Assembly (NCBI GenBank): GCA_003520145.1
Contig: DOVJ01000052.1
Span: forward strand, 1 to 6,194
Source: Eubacterium sp.
GTDB lineage: Bacteria; Bacillota; Clostridia; Lachnospirales; Lachnospiraceae
Direction: 5' to 3'
Length of the DNA: 6,194 nt
The notes under the pieces are model-generated. The model ran no database searches and had not been told where the DNA came from. It saw nothing but the letters and a program-made list of their open reading frames with translations. A program made the position numbers and the translations under genes. This document shows, piece after piece, positions 1 through 6,092 of the stretch; within the stretch, counting starts at the first letter, position 1, and every line of letters starts with the position of its first letter.

Positions 1-8
1 TTGGCAAA

Positions 9-605
9 CTAAAAGTTTTTGTCAAAGCATTTCTCATTAGCATGTGCGTAGCATATCCTTACAGGCTTGAAGCTTAAGAGTTTATCCCAGTCCCTTGCTA
101 ACGCATCGTTATTCTCATATGCCTCAAGATATTCTATCGGCTCAAGATCCCCGACTATGCAGCATCCTGTGTCTAACACGATAGATATACTGTCCTTACT
201 ATGACTTGGCGTAGATATTATCTCGCCATCTATGCCAAGTGTCTTTAGAAAGTCTCTGCTCTCTGATATCCTGATGATATTCGCGCGACTCTCGTCGATT
301 GGCCTATAGCAAAGTCTCGGTTCCCTTGCGAATATCTCATCTGAATAGTGGATACTCTCTATCTGCGTATCCATAACGAGCAATCCGACTCCATGGTCCA
401 TAAGCTCGCTTACAAGCCCTATATGATCAGGGTGAAAATGTGTCGCCAGAATATATGTTATGTCACTAACCCCGATTCCAACGCCCTTTATAGCTCTATA
501 AAAGCCCTGTAGTGTACCAGCATAATCTGTATCTATCAGAATATTGGCTTTTGTTCCTCGCAGCAAATACGTGTTAGTATTGCCATATCTTATACGTTCT
601 ATCAT
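9..605 (-). CDS. Metallo-beta-lactamase-fold hydrolase
   Basis: This 198-residue protein belongs to the metallo-beta-lactamase superfamily, probably a cytoplasmic metal-dependent hydrolase as there is no signal peptide. The metal-binding set is complete: HFHPDH at residues 56-61 (H56, H58, D60, H61), H135 in TPSHS, D153 in VGDLE and H188 in CYAHAN. The N-terminal strand pair (NTYLLRG...NILIDTD, 11-27) is also typical. At about 200 residues it is a minimal single-domain member, like the glyoxalase II or quorum-lactonase-like hydrolases; the substrate cannot be told from sequence. The ATG start lacks a strong ribosome site at ideal distance (GAGGA lies about 16 bases upstream), but it overlaps the TGA of a small upstream ORF as ATGA, so translational coupling is likely. 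The gene is complete, with its TAG at 9-11. Fold assignment is secure; function is not. Confidence 0.9.
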   Translation of the reverse strand: MIERIRYGNTNTYLLRGTKANILIDTDYAGTLQGFYRAIKGVGIGVSDITYILATHFHPDHIGLVSELMDHGVGLLVMDTQIESIHYSDEIFAREPRLCYRPIDESRANIIRISESRDFLKTLGIDGEIISTPSHSKDSISIVLDTGCCIVGDLEPIEYLEAYENNDALARDWDKLLSFKPVRICYAHANEKCFDKNF

Positions 606-724
606 ATGTCTTTCTTTGATATCCTCTGTATATTATCATTTGCTACAATTTTTCTGAGTCCATCCAAAGACGATTTATCACTCCTTAATATTTGCAATTG
701 CCTATATGCCTTTTCTCTATCCAT
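602..724 (-). CDS. 40-codon ORF overlapping the MBL hydrolase start (small gene or 3' remnant)
   Basis: This short reading frame encodes 40 residues beginning MDREKAYRQLQIL and ending RISKKDI. Its TGA overlaps the ATG of the downstream hydrolase (ATGA), a common translational-coupling arrangement. The peptide is rich in Lys, Arg, Asp and Leu and looks helical, and its composition is more protein-like than a random frame. No good ribosome site precedes the ATG: the 12 bases upstream have no purine-rich run. Its first codons also coincide with the point where the KilA-N relic loses similarity. It is therefore either a genuine tiny gene or, perhaps more likely, the surviving 3' end of a longer gene whose front was replaced by the KilA-N fragment. 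I recognise no family. Confidence 0.4.
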   Translation of the reverse strand: MDREKAYRQLQILRSDKSSLDGLRKIVANDNIQRISKKDI

Positions 725-892
725 TGTGTCGGTGTCATAACCAGTCTTCCCGGTTCATTTCTAACCGTATGGAATTCCATACGGTTAAAATCAGAATTAT
801 ATAATCCCTCCCACATAGCAAGAAAATCTATTGTAGAATAAGAACTCATCCAAATCTGTCAACGAAATATATGCTTCTTCATCAATTATATC
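685..892 (-). pseudogene. KilA-N domain gene relic (frame-broken)
   Basis: Two minus-strand frames together resemble the start of a KilA-N DNA-binding-domain protein, a family common in phages and in clostridial accessory regions. From 892 to 851 the frame reads DIIDEEAYISLTDL, like the usual N-terminal 'DYISLTD' segment. Then the frame shifts, and from 855 to 685 it reads IWMSSYSTIDFLAMWEG, continues through DFNRMEFHTVRNE, and reaches LVMTPTQWIEK before a TAA stop. This matches the family order of W-(S/N)TIEFLxxWE, NPDFNxxEF, VxNEAG and TPxxWIE. The residues between 'LTDL' and 'WM' are missing, as is everything after WIEK, including the usual AIGI...GRYGGTYAH half. There is no start codon with a ribosome site. 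It begins right at the end of the DUF3267 gene and is followed by the small ORF before the hydrolase, so a degraded accessory gene has been left between two host genes. The family assignment is from memory of the consensus. Confidence 0.65.
762..787. repeat. Perfect 26-bp palindrome
   Basis: The 13 bases TAACCGTATGGAA are followed directly by their exact reverse complement, giving a gapless 26-bp palindrome centred on an EcoRI-type GAATTC. It lies within the KilA-N relic, where the minus strand codes DFNRMEFHTV. No T-run follows on either strand, so it is not an intrinsic terminator. It could be a dimeric protein-binding site or a cruciform-forming sequence left by the mobile element. Coincidence with coding sequence is possible but unlikely at this length. 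Confidence 0.8.
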
Positions 893-1473
893 TTATACAT
901 CTCATCCTCGTAAAACATGACCTTATCAGTTTTCTTACAATTCTTCAAAACCAATATCGCATTATAGACATCCACATAAGGCGAAACCATCCCCATGCAC
1001 GCCATGCCAAACATCAGGCCATTACACACCTTCCATCTGGCTGGTGCAATTATGAATATCACTAACGGAATTATGCCAAGAACAAATGGCAATAGACACA
1101 TAAGTATAAAACGTCCCCTGGATAAAGGATATGAACAAAGCGCAACATGCGTAAGTTTCCCCTTAAGTCTTCCAATCGTGGCTATAGCATCCTTAGGGTA
1201 AACTATAGCATGTAGCCACTCATGAACGATCAACATCACAAATCCAAGTGCGACTCCAACTAATACTGCCCACGGTTTTATAACAAGTCCCCTGTTTACA
1301 TATGTCTTGGCAAACATCGTGGCAGACACCACGATACACAGGATTGCTGCGATTGGTGTAGCCTTCAACTGTATCTCATCATCAGATGGCGTATCCATGC
1401 GTTCTGCACTAGATGGCAGATTGCCTCTTTGATATGCTTTGATATCTTCGATTACAGTTCTATACACTACCAT
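886..1473 (-). CDS. DUF3267-type membrane protein, putative zincin metallopeptidase
   Basis: This 195-residue integral membrane protein carries HEWLH at residues 84-88 (H84, E85, H88) near the end of a transmembrane helix, which is the HExxH zinc signature. Hydrophobic segments lie at about 37-57, 65-87, 121-143 and 150-176. The motif SPYVDVYNAI (164-173) resembles the Asp/Asn-containing segment of DUF3267 proteins, where D168 could be the third zinc ligand. That Pfam family is described as a putative zincin peptidase. The substrate is unknown. It is the last intact gene of the leftward string, six bases after the preceding small membrane gene. Its ribosome site GAGGAGG is formed by the Glu codons at the end of that gene, with somewhat long spacing (about 13 bases) to the ATG, so coupled translation is likely. 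The catalytic role is inferred from the motif and has not been shown. Confidence 0.78.
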   Translation of the reverse strand: MVVYRTVIEDIKAYQRGNLPSSAERMDTPSDDEIQLKATPIAAILCIVVSATMFAKTYVNRGLVIKPWAVLVGVALGFVMLIVHEWLHAIVYPKDAIATIGRLKGKLTHVALCSYPLSRGRFILMCLLPFVLGIIPLVIFIIAPARWKVCNGLMFGMACMGMVSPYVDVYNAILVLKNCKKTDKVMFYEDEMYKI

Positions 1474-1478
1474 ACGTC

Positions 1479-1739
1479 TTATGCTTCCTCCTCATGTTTA
1501 TTCCAAGCATGTAAAAACGCTATTATTCCAATAATCGCTATGAATACTCCAAGTCCGACTATAATCACGTTATCATAGGTTATACCTATATACACAAATA
1601 GTCCCACAAGTCCGACATAAAGTGCTAATACTACCACAGCAGCCAGTATTCTAAGCACTATAGGCACCTTTTTTTCGCCAAGTATTGCAAAGGATCCTTC
1701 TACGATAAGTTCAAATAAGAATTCAAATAAAATCTCCAT
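1479..1739 (-). CDS. Small two-helix membrane protein, acidic C-terminus
   Basis: This is an 86-residue protein of unknown function. It has an amphipathic N-terminus (MEILFEFLFELIVEGSFAILG), a short loop EKKVPIVLR, and two hydrophobic helices at about 28-52 and 57-77. It ends in HAWNKHEEEA, an acidic tail. It aligns along its whole length with the next upstream gene: E-F-(L/F)-x-(E/D)-x-I-x-EG, then IG/LG-(E/D)-K-x-(V/S)-PI-x-(L/F)-R-I-(L/I)-AAV. The two are tandem paralogs. The ATG is supported by AAGGGGGG seven or so bases upstream. Short conserved membrane proteins of this kind occur in clostridia as hypotheticals, with a conserved 'xxLFELIxEG...PxxxR' start as I recall them; I know of no assigned function. 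Its position between a paralog and a putative membrane protease suggests it could be a partner or regulator in a membrane complex. Confidence 0.8.
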   Translation of the reverse strand: MEILFEFLFELIVEGSFAILGEKKVPIVLRILAAVVVLALYVGLVGLFVYIGITYDNVIIVGLGVFIAIIGIIAFLHAWNKHEEEA

Positions 1740-1781
1740 GATATCCCCCCTTAAGTAATCTACGTCTTATCTATTCTCCCT

Positions 1782-2048
1782 CTATCTCTTCTTACGCTTT
1801 CTAAAAGAAAGCCATAATATATACACGAATGCAAGGACTAGTACAAGCCCCAAGATCACCGCTATCGGTTCACCATCTTTTATTCCACCAAACAGGAAAA
1901 AGCATCCAAGTGCACACATAACTCCATAGGTTACCAACAAGATCACTGCTGCAATTATCCTGAAAGCTATAGGAGATTCCTTATCTCCAATTGTATCTAC
2001 AGCTCCTTCTAGAATATCCGAAAAAAACTCATCAAAAGAATCATTCAC
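1782..2048 (-). CDS. Small two-helix membrane protein, basic C-terminus; GTG start
   Basis: This 88-residue protein has an acidic amphipathic N-terminus (NDSFDEFFSDILEGAVDTIG), a loop DKESPIAFR, and two hydrophobic helices at about 28-53 and 61-81. It ends in the strongly basic SFRKRKKR, which by the positive-inside rule should lie in the cytoplasm. It is the paralog of the gene that follows it, though their C-terminal charges are opposite. Translation starts at GTG (2046-2048): GAGGG overlapping the TGA of the upstream transporter gene lies seven bases before it, an ideal spacing, and no in-frame ATG is nearby. The gap to the transporter gene is ten bases, so co-transcription and probably coupled translation are expected. 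No function is recognised. Confidence 0.8.
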   Translation of the reverse strand: MNDSFDEFFSDILEGAVDTIGDKESPIAFRIIAAVILLVTYGVMCALGCFFLFGGIKDGEPIAVILGLVLVLAFVYILWLSFRKRKKR

Positions 2049-2058
2049 TATTAATCCC

Positions 2059-3420
2059 TCACAAATATATCATCAACATAACTATCGCAAATCCCAGTAC
2101 AAATGCCATCGCACCCTTATCATTCTCCTTCTTCGAGCCAAGCTGCGGTATCTCCTCAATTGTTGTGTAGATCAGAGCACCACCTGCAAGTGACATGATG
2201 TATGGTAAAGCTGAAGGAAACAAAAGTGCTACGATGACGGTTATGACTCCAAGGAATGGAAGCGGCACGCCAGAGATTACTCCCATAAGGAAGGCCTTGC
2301 CTGTATGTGTGCCCTTCTCGCGAAGCGGCATAGAGACGAAAAGCGCCTCAGGGATGTTCTGGGCTGCTATTGCTATCGCAAGTACAAGCGCTGTGGAGGC
2401 TGATATCCAGCCTGTCTCAAGAAAGTGCCCTGCGTATACTGCGCCGAGACCTATGCCTTCTGGTATATGATGGATCACTTCTGCCAACATGACCTTGATT
2501 TCATGATTCAGTCCGCTCTTTGGCCCCTCTGTGAAATCCACATAAGCATGTGTGTGTGGAACTACACTGTCCATGATATACTGGAATAATACACCCACGC
2601 AAAAGCATGCTACAACCGGCAGGATTCCTATATCGGACTTCTCTTTTATTCCATAGACTGCAGGTTCTATCATACCCCAGACTGCCATCGAGATCATGAT
2701 TCCTGAAGCTATACCGACTAGTACCATGTGCATGTCATCTGACATCTTCTTCTTTGCATATACGATTGCAGCTCCAAGCACTGTTCCGATCATCGGGATT
2801 AAGAGACCGAAGATTGTCTCTCCATCTGAGAGCGCGTTCGACTTATCAAGATGTGTGATAAGTGATCTGAAACCGATGAATACAAGAATCGTGCCTCCCA
2901 TGATCTCAGATCCGGACTTGTATCGCATACCGAAGATATTGCCGATCTTGACGCCTATCATGGATATGATGCAGGTCACGACAGCTATCACCCCGACCGC
3001 AAAGATGACATTCGTCATCTTATCGGCAGAGAGGACTCTGATCGGTAGCGCGACAAATGTTACGCCAACCGCGAGTGCATCGATACTTGTTGCTACTGCG
3101 AGTAAGAACATAGTCTTCACGTCAAAACCAGGGTTTACTTCCTCATCAGTCTCGAATGCTTCCTTGACCATGTTGATACCTATGATCGTAAGAAGTGAGA
3201 AGGCAAGCCATGGTGCTATAACACTTATGATCTTCACAAAACGCGAGCCTACTACATAGCCTAAGAATGGCATGACGCCCTGGAACACTCCAAACCATAT
3301 TCCACACATAAGTGGTTCTCTTATGCTTATCTTCTTAACCGCAAGTCCCTTACAGATCGAGACTGCAAATGCGTCCATGGCAAGTCCTACCGCAAGAAGC
3401 AGTATCTCTAATAATCCCAT
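2059..3420 (-). CDS. MntP-like manganese exporter fused to a ZIP-family metal transporter
   Basis: This 453-residue polytopic protein joins two normally separate transporters. Residues 1-191 are a complete MntP-like unit (DUF204 manganese efflux pump, usually about 190 residues): LAMDAFAVSI at 13-22 with D16, and ATSIDALAVG at 110-119 with D114, the paired acidic repeat motifs. Six hydrophobic segments are visible. After a short polar linker (DKSNALSDGE, 192-201), residues 202-453 are a complete ZIP unit of about 250 residues and eight segments. It has HHIPEG at 317-322, QNIPEAL at 354-360 as in GufA-type ZIPs, and YTTIEEIP at 418-425. The frame is open with no stop or restart at the join. 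MntP exports Mn2+, and ZIPs usually move Zn2+, Fe2+ or Mn2+ into the cytoplasm; how both would act in one chain is unknown. The ATG follows AGGA inside the last codons of the LUD gene, four bases after its TAA. No yybP-ykoY riboswitch is seen. Confidence 0.88.
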   Translation of the reverse strand: MGLLEILLLAVGLAMDAFAVSICKGLAVKKISIREPLMCGIWFGVFQGVMPFLGYVVGSRFVKIISVIAPWLAFSLLTIIGINMVKEAFETDEEVNPGFDVKTMFLLAVATSIDALAVGVTFVALPIRVLSADKMTNVIFAVGVIAVVTCIISMIGVKIGNIFGMRYKSGSEIMGGTILVFIGFRSLITHLDKSNALSDGETIFGLLIPMIGTVLGAAIVYAKKKMSDDMHMVLVGIASGIMISMAVWGMIEPAVYGIKEKSDIGILPVVACFCVGVLFQYIMDSVVPHTHAYVDFTEGPKSGLNHEIKVMLAEVIHHIPEGIGLGAVYAGHFLETGWISASTALVLAIAIAAQNIPEALFVSMPLREKGTHTGKAFLMGVISGVPLPFLGVITVIVALLFPSALPYIMSLAGGALIYTTIEEIPQLGSKKENDKGAMAFVLGFAIVMLMIYL

Positions 3421-3421
3421 C

Positions 3422-4048
3422 TTAATATCCTATCTCATCATTGACTACTATTACATGTATTCTGCCTGCATGTCTTGAATATCTTGTTATCAGGAACTGA
3501 CAGCATATGGTATCAGGGCTCTTACAATTAAAGCATGTTCCCTGTGATGAGCATGGTGTGCTAAGTCCAAAGCGCTGTGCGTTAACAGGTGCTGCGACAT
3601 TACGTGCCCTCTTCATAGCTGAATCGATATCCTTGCAGACCTTGTTCATGCCAACAAGTATGATGACCTTCTTAGGTCCCTGTGCTATGGCTGATACCCT
3701 GTTCGAATTGCCGTCGATGAATACCATCACACCATCTTCTGTTATCGCGTTAGCGCCAGCTACGAAGACGTCTGCGTCATATGTCTCAAGCATAGCTTTT
3801 CTCTTATCTTCATACTTATCACGGTCTATGAAGTTGTAATCAGCTGTTCTTAACTTTTCTGTAAGCCCGATATCGGCAGCACTCTTGCAGCCTCCCATTC
3901 CGACTATGCCATTGCCTATGATTTCAAGTGCTATCTTAAGTGCTTCCTCGCGGTTTGCGGCATAGTGTCCGGTCATGTTGCGAGAGTTCACTCCGTCGAT
4001 GAGCTTACGAGCTAACAATTCATTTCTCTTAATTATCATGTTATCCAT
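3422..4048 (-). CDS. LUD-domain (LutC/YkgG-related) protein with Cys-rich tail
   Basis: This 208-residue cytoplasmic protein is a stand-alone LUD-domain protein (formerly DUF162), related to LutC/YkgG of lactate utilisation. The diagnostic parts are GIVGMGGCKSAADIGL (48-62), the ANAITEDGVMVFIDGNSNRV core (99-118), and GPKKVIILVGMNKV (124-137) followed by ARNVAAPVNAQR (148-159). The C-terminal part has TPC...GTCFNC...ICC (C166, C172, C175, C182, C183), a cysteine cluster that could bind a metal or iron-sulfur centre, and ends GRIHVIVVNDEIGY. LutA and LutB partners are absent here, so lactate oxidation should not be assumed. It is the first gene of the leftward operon, and AGAGG at proper spacing supports the ATG at 4048. 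Domain assignment is firm; the biochemical role is unknown. Confidence 0.88.
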   Translation of the reverse strand: MDNMIIKRNELLARKLIDGVNSRNMTGHYAANREEALKIALEIIGNGIVGMGGCKSAADIGLTEKLRTADYNFIDRDKYEDKRKAMLETYDADVFVAGANAITEDGVMVFIDGNSNRVSAIAQGPKKVIILVGMNKVCKDIDSAMKRARNVAAPVNAQRFGLSTPCSSQGTCFNCKSPDTICCQFLITRYSRHAGRIHVIVVNDEIGY

Positions 4049-4081
4049 AGTGCTACCTCTTTTCTTACGAAATACAGTTTA

Positions 4082-4110
4082 ATTATACGTCAAATGTTCG
4101 GCACGGTCAA
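4082..4110 (-). promoter_or_regulatory. Sigma-A promoter for the leftward operon
   Basis: On the minus strand TTGACC (4110-4105) and a perfect TATAAT (4087-4082) are separated by exactly 17 bases, the ideal vegetative promoter layout. The predicted start is near 4075, leaving a leader of only about 27 bases before the LUD gene, too short for a riboswitch. An operator-like dyad overlaps it. Confidence 0.8.
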
Positions 4111-4119
4111 GCATTTGAC
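4089..4119. promoter_or_regulatory. Operator-like dyad between divergent promoters
   Basis: GTCAAATG at 4089-4096 is mirrored exactly by CATTTGAC at 4112-4119, an 8-bp inverted repeat with a 15-base spacer. One arm sits in the spacer of the leftward promoter, just upstream of its TATAAT, and the other covers most of the rightward -35 box; the leftward -35 lies between the arms. A dimeric regulator bound here would be placed to affect both promoters. The regulator is not in the window. Confidence 0.5.
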
Positions 4120-4144
4120 CATAGAAGCTCATATATGGTATAAT
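4115..4144 (+). promoter_or_regulatory. Sigma-A promoter, extended -10, for the lipoprotein gene
   Basis: TTGACC (4115-4120) is followed after 18 bases by a perfect TATAAT (4139-4144), preceded by TG at 4136-4137 to give an extended -10 (TGGTATAAT). Transcription should begin near 4151, with a leader of about 25 bases that holds an AGGAGG ribosome site (4164-4169) six bases before the ATG at 4176. Confidence 0.82.
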
Positions 4145-4175
4145 CATATGTAGTACTCTTAACAGGAGGTCATGA

Positions 4176-6092
4176 ATGAGAAAATATTACAGACCGCTGG
4201 CTCTTGTTATGGCAGTTATGCTCATCGCTTGCGGCAAAAAGGATATCAAGGTAGATAGTACGTCTACAAACGCTGTTCAGACCACGAAGGCTGATGTGGT
4301 TTCCATTACTGATGCGCCGCAAACTACAGCGGCAAAGAAGGAAAAGGTACGCGCTCTTAATTGCATCGATGACACTTCAGGCAAATACTATGCGCAGGAT
4401 GTTGTCTATCTGAGGGATAACTTAGTCTGCCTTACTTATCACAACAAGAAGAATAACCTCTTCTATGTGGTGGATGCGATGACTGACTCGCTGCTTCACT
4501 CCTACAAGTCCGGGCCTTACGATCAGTGCCTTGGCTTAACGCAGGATGACAGACTGATCCTGTTTGATACGATTAATTATACTATACGCGCAGTAAGTGA
4601 AGATGGCAAGGCTAGTACTATATATAAGAATTACTGCTACCTTCCGTCTGCTTCTTCCGATGGTCGGTACGTATACTGCATAAAAGATGACAATGAAGTC
4701 TTATCGATAGACTTAGATGGCAACACTAAGACTCTCTTTACAGCAGGTATCAGATGCGATGTCTATGCTTATGATATCGACAAGAACCTTGTTTCCTATG
4801 TCTGTGAAGGCGAGAATCTCAAAACCGGCAAGGATTTTGCGATCGCGTCAATGCCTGATAACACGATCTCTTATTGCACTCCTTTTATCAACGACACTTA
4901 TATCCCATCTAGCGATGGTTTATTCTGGCGGGGACATGACTTCGACGATAAGTACTATGTGCGCTTCTTTGGTTACGATGCAAACTTGTCTTCTGATTAC
5001 TACGAGGTCTCTGAAGATACGAACATCTTCTACGATCCAGCTTCTGCTGCTTGTGTGCTGACTGATTATGTTACTACCCTAAGTAACGATACCAAGGCTT
5101 CTGGTTACACGCTTCTTGATCTGTCTACAGGTATCACCTACGATCTTACGCCTATATGCAACAAGGACAGTTTCTGTACTGTGACTAAGATAAAGGGCAC
5201 TTCTTCTTATGTTGTCGTAAGTCCCGGTCAGGAACACGAGGTAATGGTTATCGACACAAAACTGTATGAAGGCACGAAGCTTGCGCCTTTCTCGCCAAAT
5301 GTTTCGGTAGCCGATAATCACCACTGCAGCGATTCTCTTTCCCAAGCCAAAGCTAAAGCGTCAGAAATCGAGGCTAAGTATGGCATAACGATACTGATCG
5401 GCAACGAGATCCTTGATCTTGGAGACACCAAATACTATGAGATCATATCGGGTGAAGCGGTTGATCGCGAAGCGCCAAACGACATCTACATAGATGCGCT
5501 GAATGTAATAGATAATGCGCTGGCTACCTATCCTGAAGGGTTCTTTAAAGTTTTCAAAACATTTGCCAATAAGGGGGGACTCAGGTTCTCTCTCGTGGAT
5601 GACATGAACAGCCTTAAGTATGATACTTTTCAGGCCGCCGGCCTAACCTACAAGACGAATGGCTGGTACAATATCGTGCTCGATTATGATTATGTGACGG
5701 TTGACACCATAGAACACGAGGTTTGGCACGCTGTTGAACAGCGAATAGAGATGGAAGACCCAGATGCTTTCGAGTGCGAAGCTTGGGATGCGCTCAATCC
5801 GCCCGACTTCCACTACAGCAGCGATTTTGATAATTACAAGGATAATTACGAAGACAACAACAGGTACATCCTCGATTACCTGCTATACAACGACAACACC
5901 TACTACGACCCTAACAATGTCTACTTCGTCGAGCAGTACTCTACTACTACCGGCAATGAAGACAGGGCGACTCTCATCGAGTACTTCGATGACTTTGCGA
6001 TGGTTAAGGATTATCCGGCGCTTCAGAAGAAGCTTGAATATATGAGGGAAAAGTGTATAGAGACTTTTGGGTATGCGTATTGGGAAAAATGA
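4176..6092 (+). CDS. Lipoprotein with propeller-like N-terminal region and C-terminal HExxH zincin-like domain
   Basis: This 638-residue protein starts with a lipoprotein signal: basic MRKYYR, a hydrophobic core, and the lipobox LIAC ending at C19, so it should be anchored on the outer face of the membrane. A Ser/Thr/Ala-rich linker (about 27-55) follows. Residues 60-370 contain repeated strand patterns such as DGRYVYCIKDDNEVLSIDLDG (with GLTQDDRLILFD and NLVCLTYHN nearby), suggesting beta-propeller-like blades. A helical stretch at about 385-402 leads to the C-terminal domain, where TIEHEVWHAVE has H514, E515 and H518 in an HExxH zinc motif. E595 in GNEDRATLIEY is a plausible third ligand, as in other lethal-factor-like or ProA-like zinc peptidases where a downstream E-D-R/A segment supplies it. 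Residues 545-585 are very rich in Asp, Tyr and Asn. AGGAGG fixes the ATG; another ATG at 4172 is in a frame that soon stops. Protease activity is inferred only. Confidence 0.8.
   Translation: MRKYYRPLALVMAVMLIACGKKDIKVDSTSTNAVQTTKADVVSITDAPQTTAAKKEKVRALNCIDDTSGKYYAQDVVYLRDNLVCLTYHNKKNNLFYVVDAMTDSLLHSYKSGPYDQCLGLTQDDRLILFDTINYTIRAVSEDGKASTIYKNYCYLPSASSDGRYVYCIKDDNEVLSIDLDGNTKTLFTAGIRCDVYAYDIDKNLVSYVCEGENLKTGKDFAIASMPDNTISYCTPFINDTYIPSSDGLFWRGHDFDDKYYVRFFGYDANLSSDYYEVSEDTNIFYDPASAACVLTDYVTTLSNDTKASGYTLLDLSTGITYDLTPICNKDSFCTVTKIKGTSSYVVVSPGQEHEVMVIDTKLYEGTKLAPFSPNVSVADNHHCSDSLSQAKAKASEIEAKYGITILIGNEILDLGDTKYYEIISGEAVDREAPNDIYIDALNVIDNALATYPEGFFKVFKTFANKGGLRFSLVDDMNSLKYDTFQAAGLTYKTNGWYNIVLDYDYVTVDTIEHEVWHAVEQRIEMEDPDAFECEAWDALNPPDFHYSSDFDNYKDNYEDNNRYILDYLLYNDNTYYDPNNVYFVEQYSTTTGNEDRATLIEYFDDFAMVKDYPALQKKLEYMREKCIETFGYAYWEK

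Noticed and set aside
834..862. Minus-strand TTGACA followed at 16 bases by TATTCT, a possible promoter for the small ORF and hydrolase.
   Set aside because: The -10 is weak, and TTGACAGAT is explained as codons of the KilA-N 'SLTD' segment. It cannot be excluded but is not supported.
602..892. CRISPR array, toxin-antitoxin pair or tRNA in the gap between the DUF3267 and hydrolase genes.
   Set aside because: There are no spaced direct repeats and no cloverleaf, and the only short ORF has no ribosome site or partner. A KilA-N relic explains the region better.
2696..3259. Plus-strand frame of 187 codons opposite the transporter gene.
   Set aside because: It lies wholly inside a well-supported gene on the other strand, lacks a ribosome site and has low-complexity Ser/Thr/Ile/Pro composition, as expected of an antisense shadow.
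2059..3420. Possible yybP-ykoY manganese riboswitch controlling the MntP part.
   Set aside because: The gene starts four bases after the LUD gene's stop, and the operon leader is only about 27 bases, so there is no room for one.
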